NCBI GenBank assembly: GCA_963700255.1
Contig: CAVOWW010000003.1
Span: 1 to 29,777, forward strand
Source: UBA10649 sp963700255
Lineage (GTDB): Bacteria > Actinomycetota > Actinomycetes > S36-B12
DNA: 29,777 nt
Direction of reading: 5' to 3'
The notes under the pieces are model-generated. The model did no database searches and had not been told where the DNA came from. It saw only the letters and a program-made list of their open reading frames with translations. Below, piece after piece: positions 15,278-23,902 of the stretch. The translations under genes and the position numbers were made by a program. The stretch's first letter is position 1. Every line of letters starts with the position of its first letter.

Positions 15278-16480
15278 CTAGCCAACCACGCGGACGGCAT
15301 CGGGGGTGCCGATGGCGGGACGCCGTCGGAGGGCGAGCAGTGCGAACACCATCGCCACGACCACGGCCGAGACGCGAAGCCCCTGCACGACGATGGTGAC
15401 GGGATCGCCGGTGACCAGCTGGGTGGCAGACCACGGATAGACGACCTGCGTCAGCAGCGAGGCGACGATCACCAGGGCCGCAGCCCGTCGCTGCCGGGAG
15501 CGCGGGTCGAGGAGCATGACGGCGGTGATGCCGATGAGCCACACATTGAACTGGGGGGAGTACACGCGGCTGGTGGCCACGGAGACCAGCATGACCGCGA
15601 GGGCGACGTCGCCGGGCGGCACGGCCTCCAGACGCCCCGAGAGGCGCCACCACGCGATCAGCGCGAAGAGGGCCAACCCGATCAGCGTCAGGACGAGCCC
15701 CACCGTCTCGGCGCCGTCCATCAGGACCTGGATGGAGCCGTACTTCAGGCCGAACTCGACCTCGCCACCCAGCAGGGTGAAGACCTCGTAGGGCAGGGCG
15801 CCGACCGACTCCACCTGCAGGCCCCGCGCCTGCTGGTTGGCGAGGAACGAGAGGCTCCCGTCCGTGAGCAGCGCGAACGCGCCGAGGACGAGCACAAGGG
15901 TCATCGCGAAGGCCCCCACGGCCTTCGGCAGCTGCCGTCGGGGGACGACGAACAGCATGAGCGCGGGCCACACCTTCACGGTGAAGCCGAGCGCGGCTGC
16001 CGCACCGGCTCGGAGCGGTCGCGCGACGACCAGGATCGCGATCACCGCGAACAGCGTGGGGACGACGTCGAACCGCACCACCATGATCGATCCGACGATC
16101 ACCCCGGCCAGTGCCCAGAGCGAGGGACCGAGCCACGAGGAGCCCGGGCGGCGCCGGTGGGCGAGGAGGAGCGCCGCCATGACGAGGCCGTCGACGGCGA
16201 GGATGGCGAGCGTGAAGGCCCACCGGTAGTCGATGGCCACAGCGCCCGTGCCGAGGAAGAAGGCGGCTACTCCAGGCGGGTACTGCCACGTCGGGTCGTC
16301 TGCCGGGAACGTGCCCTCCCTCAGGGGGGCGAGCCAGCCCTCATAGATCGTGAGGTCATTGAGCATCCACGGGGTGAGGTCGACCGATACCACCGCTATG
16401 ACCCGCGTCGTGAGCCATGCGAGCGCCAGTGCCGCATACGCCGGCCAGGCGCGGTCCCGGGCATGGGTGGGCGGGGGCAT
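15278..16480 (-). CDS. GT87-like (DUF2029) polytopic membrane glycosyltransferase
   Basis: This integral membrane protein of about 400 residues has some ten hydrophobic helices. The first extracytoplasmic loop reads LNDLTIYEGWLAPLREGTFP then DPTWQYPPG, the acidic-loop and W-x-YPPG pattern of GT-C/GT87 (DUF2029) polyprenyl-phosphate mannosyltransferases; FTVKVWPALM is the next recognisable segment (K-x-WP). Such enzymes add sugars from a polyprenol donor to cell-envelope glycolipids. The ATG at 16480 has GGAGG eleven bases upstream; the adjacent GTG at 16483 has better spacing. It heads a two-gene unit with the alditol oxidase 30 bases downstream. The link between the two functions is unclear. 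Confidence 0.75.
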   Translation of the reverse strand: MPPPTHARDRAWPAYAALALAWLTTRVIAVVSVDLTPWMLNDLTIYEGWLAPLREGTFPADDPTWQYPPGVAAFFLGTGAVAIDYRWAFTLAILAVDGLVMAALLLAHRRRPGSSWLGPSLWALAGVIVGSIMVVRFDVVPTLFAVIAILVVARPLRAGAAAALGFTVKVWPALMLFVVPRRQLPKAVGAFAMTLVLVLGAFALLTDGSLSFLANQQARGLQVESVGALPYEVFTLLGGEVEFGLKYGSIQVLMDGAETVGLVLTLIGLALFALIAWWRLSGRLEAVPPGDVALAVMLVSVATSRVYSPQFNVWLIGITAVMLLDPRSRQRRAAALVIVASLLTQVVYPWSATQLVTGDPVTIVVQGLRVSAVVVAMVFALLALRRRPAIGTPDAVRVVG

Positions 16481-16511
16481 CACGTGATGGGCCTCCGGGT
16501 CGGGTGCGGCG

Positions 16512-16517
16512 AGCATA
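16512..16517 (-). promoter_or_regulatory. candidate -10 box for GT87-alditol oxidase operon
   Basis: TATGCT (minus strand) would start a short leader carrying the GGAGG ribosome site of the GT87 gene. The intergenic region is shared with the divergent GGDEF-EAL gene. Confidence 0.35.
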
Positions 16518-16580
16518 GCCACGAGGGAGCGGCTCCGACGGCCGCCCGCGCGTTCCCTCACGACGGGTGCCCGGTTTGGA

Positions 16581-16586
16581 TACCGT
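16581..16586 (+). promoter_or_regulatory. candidate -10 box for MASE1-GGDEF-EAL gene
   Basis: TACCGT again, about 40 bases before the GTG at 16627, giving a leader of roughly 34 nt with a GGGAGGGAG ribosome site. Confidence 0.35.
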
Positions 16587-16626
16587 GTTGCGACGGGCAC
16601 CTGGGGGCGTCGGCTGGGAGGGAGAC

Positions 16627-19207
16627 GTGACCAAGCTGCGGGATCTGCTGCTCTGGGTCGCCCTCTGGGCCGTCTACCTGCTCCTCGTCCAGCCGCTGAT
16701 CACCTCCGGGCAGGGGGTCGCCGTTGCATGGATCGGCGGCGGGATCGCGGCGGGACTGCTCATCGTGCTCGATGCGCGTCGCTGGTGGCCGCTGCTGCTC
16801 GTCACGGCGGCAGCCCTCGCCATCGGCTACCGGGGCGAGATCGAGGGCTGGGTCCTGGTCCTGCAGGTCGCTGTCGACCTGGTCGCCATCGTCGCCTTCG
16901 CCCGCGTGGTGCGCGCCCATCGACGCGACCTGTCCGGCCTCGGCGCGGACGTGCCGTGGGTCGCTTTCGCCGCCATCGGCGCGGCCGCCATCCGGCTGCT
17001 CCCGGCTCTGGTCATCGGGTGGGCGAGCGACGGCACCGCCGGGTACAGCTCCGGGGTCGCGGCAGAACTGGGGCTGAGCACGGTGGTCGGCCTCATCGCC
17101 GGCAGTGCGACCGTACTCGGGCTCGGCCGGTGGACGTGGGGAGCGTTCCGCCTGCGCCAGAACCGGGAGATGCTCCTCGGCGGCGCGGTGCTGACCGCGG
17201 TCCTCGTCCTCGTCTTCGTCACGCCGTTCGGCAGCGGTGTCCCCGGTGCGGAGTTCCTCATCGTGCCGCTGCTGCTCGCCTCGGCGGTGCGGTACCCGGT
17301 GCCGCTGACCGCGTTCCTCACCGGGTTGTCCGTGCTCGCGATCTCGATGGCTGCGGCGTCGGGCACCGGCCCATACGACCTCGGCCAGCCGGCAACCTCC
17401 GAGCAGGTGTTCGCGATCCAGGTGTTCCTGCTCGTGGTCACGGTGTCCGTCTTCGTCCTCGCATCGGTCGTCAGCGAGCGACGGCTCGCGGAGGAGGATG
17501 CGCGCCGGTCGTCGGCCATGCTGGCCACGGTCTTCCGGGAGACGCCGGTGCCCGGCGCGTGGGTCACGCTCGCCGCGGACCGTTATCCCGTGATCCGCGA
17601 GGCCAACCCGGCCTTCCTGGCACTGGTCGGACTGTCCGGCGACGCGGTTCGGGGCGTCCGGCTGTCGTCGCTGCTGACGCCCCACGGAGCCGGCGGACGT
17701 GATGGACCTCGAGTCCGGCCGCGACCTGCACACCATGGGGCCCGACGGCACGGCCCGCTGGCTGCGCCCGACCCTCTCGCGTCGCTTCACCGATCCCACC
17801 GTGGAAGGGCACGAGCCTGATGGCGTGGACCCGGAGGAGTACGCCGTCCTCGTGCTCGAGGACGTGACCGCCGACCGGGTCTCCGAGGAGCTGCTGCGCC
17901 AGCAGGCGCGTCGTGACAGCCTCACCGGACTGCCCAACCGGGCTGCGCTCATCGAGCGGCTCGAGGACGCGCTGGCCGACGCCTCGGAGTACGCGCCCGC
18001 CGGTCTGCTGATCCTCGACATCGACGACCTCAAGGTCGTGAACAACGGCCTGGGCCATCTGGTCGGCGACCAGCTGATCATCCAGATGGGCCAGCGGTTC
18101 GCCGACGTGCTGGCCCCGCGCGACCTGCTGGTGCGCACGGGAGGTGACGAGTTCGCGGTGCTCCGCCCGCAGCCGGTTGCCGGCGACCCGCTCGACGACC
18201 TGGCCCAGCGGCTCCTGCTCTCGGCGGCCGAGCCGTTCCTGCTCGACCAGCGGCCGGTGTCGGTCTCCGTCAGCATCGGGGCCGCCGAGTCCGACGCATC
18301 GACGGAGCTCCCTGGCGACCTGCTGCGCGGTGCGGACATCGCGCTGCAGCGGGCCAAGCACGGGGGGCGACGCCAGTCCGCCCGCTTCGAGCCGGGCGAG
18401 GACAAGCCCGCCCTCGAGCGAATGGGCATCGAGGAGCTCCTGCGGCGATCCCTCGACAACGAGGAGCTGGTCTGCATGTACCAGCCGATCACGCTGATCT
18501 CCACAGGGCGCGTCGTGGCCGCCGAGACCCTCGTCCGGCTCAGGGACGGGGCCGGTGAGATCGTCCCGCCGTCGGCGTTCCTGCCCCTCGCCGCGGAGCT
18601 GGGCCTGCTCGGGACGCTCACCGACCAGGTCCTGCGACAGGCGTGCGCGGCGGCAGCACGGTGGCTGGAGGCCGGGCACGAGATCCGGGTGGCCTTCAAC
18701 GCGCCACCGCAGTGGCTGAACCCCGCCGCCGTCGGTGCCGTCGAGAGGGCGCTCGCGGACTTCGGCATCCCCCCGGCGATCATGACCGTGGAGGTCACCG
18801 AGGAGGAGACCCTCAGCGCGGGGCGGACAGCCGTGGAGACGCTGACGGAGCTGCGCTCACTCGGGCTGCATGTGGCCATCGACGACTTCGGCACGGGTTA
18901 TGCGGGCCTCGACTCGTTCCGCAGCGTGCCGGCGGACCTGGTCAAGGTGGACCGGTCGTTCGTCGACGAGATGCTCCGCAACGACGAGGACTTCGAGCTG
19001 GTGCGGTCGATGCTCGAGCTCATCTACCGTTTCGGCAAGCTCGCCGTCGCGGAGGGCGTCGAGACGAAGGAGCAGCTCGCCGCCCTCGGGTCCATGGGGT
19101 GCGAGTACGCGCAGGGCTTCCTGCTGGCCCGGCCGCTGCCGTTCGAGGAGTTTCCGGCGGGCGAGGTGCTGCCGCGGGCGCTGCCGCTGCCGCTGCAGCC
19201 GGTGTGA
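16627..19207 (+). CDS. MASE1-PAS-GGDEF-EAL protein (c-di-GMP turnover), one frame change
   Basis: This membrane sensor has about 859 residues. Residues 1-285 form a MASE1-like bundle of about eight helices (VAVAWIGGGIAAGLLI, LSTVVGLIAGSATVLGLG). A PAS-like domain follows (MLATVFRETPVPGAWVTL, REANPAFLALVGLSG, DGTARWLRPTLS, EEYAVLVLEDVT); its centre is crossed by a one-base change near 17695. GGDEF: RDSLTGLPNRAAL, LDIDDLKVVNNGLGH, intact RTGGDEF, but APRD where the RxxD inhibitory site would be. EAL: the signature is ETL (VAAETLVRL), with FNAPPQWL, TVEVTEEE, AIDDFGTGYAGL, VKVDRSFV, AVAEGVET and YAQGFLLARPLP retaining the metal and catalytic residues. GTG start with GGAGG five bases upstream. 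Compared with the protein at 4873-6895 it lacks product inhibition and has the ETL variant. Confidence 0.88.
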
Positions 19208-19236
19208 ACGTCAGCCGGCGTGAACGTCAGCCGGCG
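19205..19236. repeat. 16-bp perfect tandem duplication across convergent stops
   Basis: TGAACGTCAGCCGGCG is repeated head to tail (19205-19220, 19221-19236). The first copy contains the stop of the GGDEF-EAL gene and the second contains the stop of the minus-strand membrane protein (19227-19229). It looks like a recent slippage duplication, or an assembly duplication. Confidence 0.6.
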
Positions 19237-19517
19237 AGCGTGACGATCAGTGCCACGACGGCGAAGCCGAGCGCGATCTCGCACAGGAGGACGCCGATGG
19301 CGGCGATGCGCAGCGGCGCGCGGTACTCACCGGCCGCGAAGTGACCGGCCCGCTTGACGATGGCGGACAGCTTCGTCGCGTCGGTGCGTGCGTCGCCTGA
19401 CGGGTCCCGCTGGGCCCAGTAGGCGCGCTCGCTGTTCATCCCGAGGATGGCGAAGACGACGCCGAAGACGGCCAGCACGATGGCGATGATCCAGAACACG
19501 AGCGCAGCGGTGGGCAC
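19227..19517 (-). CDS. small membrane protein, two helices
   Basis: This 96-residue protein has a strongly hydrophobic N-terminal helix (TAALVFWIIAIVLAVFGVVF), a polar cytoplasmic-type loop (NSERAYWAQRDPSGDARTDATK) and a C-terminal helix (LRIAAIGVLLCEIALGFAVV). TAGGGT six bases before the GTG at 19517 supports the start as leaderless. It converges on the MASE1-GGDEF-EAL gene 20 bases away and lies head-on beside the sugar dehydrogenases. No family is recognised, though two-helix proteins of this size are common in actinobacteria. Confidence 0.7.
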   Translation of the reverse strand: MPTAALVFWIIAIVLAVFGVVFAILGMNSERAYWAQRDPSGDARTDATKLSAIVKRAGHFAAGEYRAPLRIAAIGVLLCEIALGFAVVALIVTLAG

Positions 19518-19523
19518 CTGAGG

Positions 19524-19529
19524 ACCCTA
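19524..19529 (-). promoter_or_regulatory. -10 box for leaderless small membrane protein
   Basis: TAGGGT (minus strand) fits TANNNT and ends six bases before the GTG at 19517. It sits only about 7 bases from the 3' end of the sugar dehydrogenase gene. Confidence 0.4.
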
Positions 19530-19535
19530 CCGTCG

Positions 19536-20663
19536 TCAGGCGACGGTCAGCCGCAGCAGGCGGTCGTCCCCGTCGCGTGGCGATCCGCGTCCGTCCGTGT
19601 TGCCGGTGACGAGCCACAGCGACCCGTCCGGTGCGGCATGGACGGTGCGCAGGCGGCCGAGGTCGCCGAGATCGAGCGCCACCGGCTCAGCGGCTCGCTC
19701 GTCCACCAGCGGTACCTGCCAGAGCACCTCGCCGCGGAGACTGGCGACGTAGGCGACGTCGTCGAGGATCGCGATCCCGCTGGGTGAGGCCGTGGAGGTC
19801 GGAGACCACTGCACCGCCGGGTTCGAATAGCGGTCGTCGTCGGCGGCGCCCTCGTGCACGGGCCAGCCGTAGTTGCGTCCGGGCATCAGCAGGTTCAGCT
19901 CGTCGGCGTCGTTCTGGCCGAACTCGCTCGCCCAGAGCCGTCCAGCGCTGTCGAAGGCCAGGCCCTGCACGTTGCGATGGCCGAGCGTGTAGACCGGCGA
20001 GCCGGGATCGGGGTTCCCGGGAGCGGGCGCGCCGTCGGCGGTGATGCGCAGGACCTTGCCCGCCAGGCTGGTCGCGTCCTGCGCGAGCTCGGGGGACCCG
20101 GCATCGCCCGTGCCGACGAGGAAGGTGCCGTCGGGTGCCGCGAGGAGGCGTCCGCCGTCGTGATAGGTGTTCTTCGGGATGCCGGTCAGGATCGCCGTCT
20201 GCTGCCCCAGCGCCTCCCCGTCCCAGTCGATCCGAACGATGCGGTTGTCCGTCTCGGTCGTCGTGTAGGCGAGGACGAACGCCGGATCGGGGCCGGCCGG
20301 GACCGCGAGACCGAGCAGTCCGCCCTCGCCGCTGGGCACCGAACCCTCGACAGTGCCGAGGACAACGGGGTCGCCGCCGCTGGCCCCGATCCGCTTGATG
20401 AGCCCGGTGTCCCGCTCGCTCACCAGGGCGGAGCCGTCCGGCAGGAACGCGAGCCCCCAGGGGGAGGTGAGGCCGGTGGCCAGGGTCGCTGAGACGGCCA
20501 CCTGCGGCGGCGCCTCGGTCGCTGTCGCCGGCGGGGGAGCTGCCGCCGCGTCGAAGCTGCTCGGCGCGGACCCGCCACGGATCACGACGGCCAGCACCCC
20601 GAGGGACAGGGCCAGGGCGAGTACGAGGGCCCCGACTCGGACTCGGCGCGTGGTGGTGGTCAC
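19536..20663 (-). CDS. PQQ-dependent sugar dehydrogenase family protein (downstream copy)
   Basis: This 375-residue exported six-bladed beta-propeller belongs to the soluble aldose sugar dehydrogenase (GSDH/YliI-type) family. The N-terminus TTTTRRVRVGALVLALALSL is a signal anchor or signal peptide, followed by an Ala/Pro linker. The propeller carries SPWGLAFLPDGSALVSERDTG, EGGLLGLAV, NTYHDGGRLL, GKVLRI, YTLGHRNVQGLAFD, ASEFGQNDADELN, GRNYGWPVHEG, SPSGIAILDD and GSLWLVTGNTDGRG, with the conserved His/Arg residues for PQQ contact. The GTG at 20663 overlaps the stop of the upstream paralogue by GTGA. Members oxidise aldoses with PQQ; no PQQ biosynthesis gene is visible, so the cofactor is an inference. 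It ends about 18 bases from the next gene's start. Confidence 0.88.
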   Translation of the reverse strand: MTTTTRRVRVGALVLALALSLGVLAVVIRGGSAPSSFDAAAAPPPATATEAPPQVAVSATLATGLTSPWGLAFLPDGSALVSERDTGLIKRIGASGGDPVVLGTVEGSVPSGEGGLLGLAVPAGPDPAFVLAYTTTETDNRIVRIDWDGEALGQQTAILTGIPKNTYHDGGRLLAAPDGTFLVGTGDAGSPELAQDATSLAGKVLRITADGAPAPGNPDPGSPVYTLGHRNVQGLAFDSAGRLWASEFGQNDADELNLLMPGRNYGWPVHEGAADDDRYSNPAVQWSPTSTASPSGIAILDDVAYVASLRGEVLWQVPLVDERAAEPVALDLGDLGRLRTVHAAPDGSLWLVTGNTDGRGSPRDGDDRLLRLTVA

Positions 20664-21742
20664 CGGGCCAGGAGCCGCAGGATGCGGTCGTCCTTGGCGC
20701 GCGGGCTGCCCCGTCCATCGGTGTTGCTCGTGGCCAGCCACAGGGATCCGTCGGGCGCGACGGCCACGGTCCGCAGCCGGCCCCGATCACCGAGGGAGAG
20801 CTTGACGGGCTTCCCGGCCTTGGTGCCGGACAGCGGCACCTGCCAGAGGACCTCGCCACGGAGGCTGGCGACGTAGGCGACGTCGTCCAGGATCGCGATC
20901 CCGCTCGGGGATGCTGTCGAGGTCGGTGACCACTGTGCTGCCGGGTTCACGAACCTGTCGTCCTTCGCGGCACCCTCGTGGACGGGCCAGCCGTAGTTGC
21001 GTCCGGGTCGCAGCAGGTTGAGCTCGTCGACGTCGCTCTGGCCGAACTCGCTCGCCCAGAGCCGTCCCGCACTGTCGAACGCGAGGCCCTGCACGTTGCG
21101 ATGCCCCAGCGTGTAGACGGGGGAGCCGGGGAACGGGTTGCCCGGCGCGGGGCGGCCGTCGAAGGTGATGCGCAGGACCTTGCCGGCCAGACTGCGGCGG
21201 TCCTGCGCGAGGTCAGGGACCCCAGCGTCACCGGTGCCGATGAACAGGGTGCTGTCGGGACCCACGAGGAGTCGTCCCCCGTCGTGGTAGGTGTTCTTCG
21301 GGATGCCGGTGAGGATCGGGGTCTGCCGGCCGAGCCGCTTGCCGTCCCACGCGATGCGGACCACCCTGTTGTCAGTGGCGCCTGTGTAGTACGCGAAGAC
21401 GTAGGCCGGATCCGGTCCCGGGGGCACGGCGAGGCCGAGCAGGCCCCCCTCGCCCTGAGGCACGGAGCCCCGGACGCGCCCCACGTTCACGGCTGCACCG
21501 CCGTCGGCCGGGATGCGCTTGACCCGCCCGGTGTCGCGCTCGCTGACGAGGGCGGACCCGTCGGGCAGGAAGGCCAGGCCCCAGGGGGACGTGAGCCCGG
21601 TCGTCACGGTCCCGTCGACGGTGACGCGCGGGGGCGCGGCCTCGACCCGGCTCGGCGCGGAGCCCGCCGCGGGTGATGCCAGCCACCCGCCGACTGCCGT
21701 CACGGCGATGAGTGCTGCAGCGATCGTGGTCTTCGTGCGCAT
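20660..21742 (-). CDS. PQQ-dependent sugar dehydrogenase family protein (upstream copy)
   Basis: This 360-residue secreted beta-propeller is closely related to the gene immediately downstream. The signal peptide MRTKTTIAAALIAVTAVGG ends in an AxA-like site (SPAAGSA). The blades repeat the same signatures: SPWGLAFLPDGSALVSERDTG, EGGLLGLAVPPG, NTYHDGGRLLVGPD, GKVLRITFDG, YTLGHRNVQGLAFD, ASEFGQSDVDELN and SPSGIAILDDVAYVASLRGEV. GGAGG lies four bases before the ATG, so this is the first cistron and its stop overlaps the second gene's GTG. Large parts of the two copies are nearly the same in nucleotide sequence, indicating tandem duplication. The start diverges from the LigD polymerase 56 bases away. 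Periplasmic or extracellular aldose oxidation is the family role; the substrate is not known. Confidence 0.9.
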   Translation of the reverse strand: MRTKTTIAAALIAVTAVGGWLASPAAGSAPSRVEAAPPRVTVDGTVTTGLTSPWGLAFLPDGSALVSERDTGRVKRIPADGGAAVNVGRVRGSVPQGEGGLLGLAVPPGPDPAYVFAYYTGATDNRVVRIAWDGKRLGRQTPILTGIPKNTYHDGGRLLVGPDSTLFIGTGDAGVPDLAQDRRSLAGKVLRITFDGRPAPGNPFPGSPVYTLGHRNVQGLAFDSAGRLWASEFGQSDVDELNLLRPGRNYGWPVHEGAAKDDRFVNPAAQWSPTSTASPSGIAILDDVAYVASLRGEVLWQVPLSGTKAGKPVKLSLGDRGRLRTVAVAPDGSLWLATSNTDGRGSPRAKDDRILRLLAR

Positions 21743-21786
21743 GCGTCCTCCATCGGTGCGTGCTTCCGATTGCCAGTATCACCCAG

Positions 21787-21792
21787 TACCGT
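21787..21792 (+). promoter_or_regulatory. -10 box for leaderless LigD polymerase
   Basis: TACCGT six bases before the GTG at 21799, with a weak TTCCGA 17 bases further upstream. No ribosome site precedes the GTG. Confidence 0.45.
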
Positions 21793-21798
21793 GCAGAC

Positions 21799-22821
21799 GT
21801 GCCATCCGCGAGCAACGGTGCTGCGACGGCGGTCGACGTGGACGGGGTTGCCGTCCGCCTGACGAGCCCGGACAAGCCGGTGTTCGAGGGCATCTGCAAG
21901 CGTGACGTCCTCGAGTACTACGTGGCGGTCGGCGACGTCATGGTGGAGCAGGTCGGCGGTCGCCCGACGGCGCTCGAGCGGTGGCCCGACGGGGTGCTCG
22001 ATGGCGCCGAGCACTTCTTCCAGAAGCACCTGCCGAAGACCGTGCCCCCGTACGTGCACGGCATCGACGTGCGGTTCCCGAGCGGCCGACCGGGAACCCT
22101 GCTGGACCCCGGGACCCGTGCGGCGATCGCGTGGGCGGTCCAGATGGGGGCCGTGACCTTCCACGCCTGGCCGGTCACCGCGCCCGATGTCACGCATCCC
22201 GACCAGCTCCGGCTCGACCTCGACCCGTCGCCGGCCAACGACTTCACCGATGTGCGTCGCGTCGCGGCCTCCTGCAGGGAGGTGCTCGACGAGCTCGGCC
22301 TCCCGTCCTTCATCAAGACCAGCGGCAGCCGCGGGCTGCATGTCTTCGTGCCGATCGTGCCCGCGCACACCTTCGTCGACGTCCGGCATGCGGCGATCGC
22401 GATCGGGCGCGAGCTCGAACGTCGCGATCCCGAGGGCGTGACGGTGTCCTGGTGGAAGGAGGAGCGGGGTGACCGCGTGTTCCTGGACTTCAACCAGAAC
22501 GCCCAGGACCGGCTCATGGCGTCGGCCTACTCGCTGCGACCGCGCCCGCAGGCACCCGTGTCGATGCCCTTCGCGTGGGAGGACCTGGCCTCAGTCGATC
22601 CGGCGGCGTTCACCCTGCGAACGGTCCCGGGGGTCATCGCCTCGCGGTCGGCCGACCCGTGGGCGGACATGCGAGCGGCCGCCGTGGACCTCGCGCCGGC
22701 CCTGGCCTGGTGGGAGCGTGACGTCGCCGACGGGCTGCCGGAGCTGCCGTATCCGCCGGACTTCCCCAAGATGCCGGGGGAGCCGCCGCGGGTGCAGCCG
22801 AGCCGGGCGAAGTCCGACTAG
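21799..22821 (+). CDS. LigD-type polymerase/primase domain protein (NHEJ polymerase)
   Basis: This 340-residue stand-alone polymerase domain of the archaeo-eukaryotic primase superfamily fills gaps and adds ribonucleotides at broken ends in bacterial non-homologous end joining. Seen are LTSPDKPVF, the EHFFQKHLPKTVPPYV block, TFHAWP, the catalytic Asp pair in LRLDLDPSPAND (Asp140, Asp142), KTSGSRGLHVFVPI (the SGxxGxHV motif) and a third Asp230 in DRVFLDFNQNAQDR, followed by YSLRPRPQAPVSMPF. No ligase or nuclease domain is fused, as in the split actinobacterial arrangement. The GTG at 21799 has TACCGT six bases upstream. It faces a LigC-type ligase, sharing a CTAG at the two stops. No Ku gene is visible, so a role in excision repair is also possible. 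Confidence 0.93.
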   Translation: MPSASNGAATAVDVDGVAVRLTSPDKPVFEGICKRDVLEYYVAVGDVMVEQVGGRPTALERWPDGVLDGAEHFFQKHLPKTVPPYVHGIDVRFPSGRPGTLLDPGTRAAIAWAVQMGAVTFHAWPVTAPDVTHPDQLRLDLDPSPANDFTDVRRVAASCREVLDELGLPSFIKTSGSRGLHVFVPIVPAHTFVDVRHAAIAIGRELERRDPEGVTVSWWKEERGDRVFLDFNQNAQDRLMASAYSLRPRPQAPVSMPFAWEDLASVDPAAFTLRTVPGVIASRSADPWADMRAAAVDLAPALAWWERDVADGLPELPYPPDFPKMPGEPPRVQPSRAKSD

Positions 22822-23902
22822 GGGGCGAGCAGGTCCTCGATGCGTGCGGCCGGGGGCGCCTCGAGCTGGTCGTAGCCGCAGGTGTCGGCGCCTCGGTCCG
22901 GTCGCCAGCGCACGAACCCCACCCCGTGCCGGAAGCGGTCGCCCTCCATCTGGTCGTACTCGACCTCGGCCACACGCTCGGGCCGCAGCGCCACCCACGG
23001 CTGCTCCTTCTTCCACCGGTTGGCCGTGCCGGGGATCCGGACGTCCGAGGCTCCGCGCCACGGGTGCGATTCGTCCTCCGAGCACGTGAGGGGCGCGAGG
23101 CGGTCCACGAGGTCGCGACGCATCGTGGTGGTGAACGCCGATGCCCCGCCCACGTAGTGCAGGCGCCCCTCGGCATCGTGCAGTCCGAGCAGCAGGCTGC
23201 CCACGATCGGCCTCGCCGTCCGGACCGGTCCTGGTGTACGCGCGCCAGCCGGCGACGACAACATCGGCGCTGCGCAGGTGCTTGACCTTGCCCTGGGCGC
23301 GCTTGCCCGGCTGGTACGGGTCGGCGAGCGGTCTTGACGATCAGCCCGTCGACCCCGGCGGACTCGAAGCCGGTGAACCAGGACCGGCAAGCCCCGATCC
23401 TGTGTCGGGGGTGAGCAGCAGGGGGAGGCCGCCGCGGCGGCCAGCCTCGAGTGCCGCTCGCCGCTCGGCGAAGGGCCGTGCATCAGTCGCGACCGGCCAG
23501 AGAACGTCGAAGACGAGGAAGACTCGCTGGGTGCGCCTCGGCGAGCCGGGCGATGTTCGCCTGCTCCGCCCGCGAGCGGGGCCGCAGTCTGCGACAGAAC
23601 GCCGAAGTCGAGTCGCCCGTCGTGCTCGATCACGATCTCCCCGTCGAGGACGATGCCCGTCCGGCAGCTGCGCGCGGCGGCGGCGACAGATCTCAGGGAA
23701 CGCGTAGGCGAGGTCGACGATCTCGTCGGCGCTCGTCCTCGAGCGCCCCGCCCCTGGAGCACGACGCCCCTCGGCCTGATCCGCGAACACCAGGCACCGG
23801 AACCCGTCCCACTTCGGCTCGAACGGACCGCGTCGGAGGGCGGCGGAAGCTGGCATGCCCCAGGGGCGCCGCCAGCATCGGCTCGATCGGCGGAGTCAGC
23901 AT
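22818..23902 (-). CDS. ligC: ATP-dependent DNA ligase, LigC-like (multiple frame changes)
   Basis: This ligase reseals DNA nicks through a lysine-AMP intermediate. The minus frames assemble to about 361 residues, the usual LigC length. It begins LTPPIEPMLAAPLG, then the adenylation motif EPKWDGFRCLVF (active-site Lys codon at 23812-23814), GIVLDGEIVIEHDGRLDFG, FLVFDVLWPV, and the oligonucleotide-binding end IVGSLLLGLHDAEGRLHYVG, ANRWKKEQPWVALRPERVAE, VEYDQMEGDRFRHG and FVRWRPDRG. At least five frame changes lie between 23200 and 23870, while the last 400 bases are clean, so sequencing indels are likely. Its ATG forms TGATG with the stop of the upstream reductase gene, and its TAG shares CTAG with the LigD polymerase. 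The pair probably cooperates in end repair. Confidence 0.85.

Noticed and set aside
14906..16630. 574-codon plus-strand open frame opposite the alditol oxidase and GT87 genes
   Set aside because: Very rich in Gly, Asp, Glu, His and Arg with no motifs; it is the complement frame of two recognised genes and reflects high GC.
16558..18894. 778-codon minus-strand open frame opposite the MASE1-GGDEF-EAL gene
   Set aside because: Ser/Arg-rich composition without motifs; the opposite strand carries clear MASE1, PAS, GGDEF and EAL signatures.
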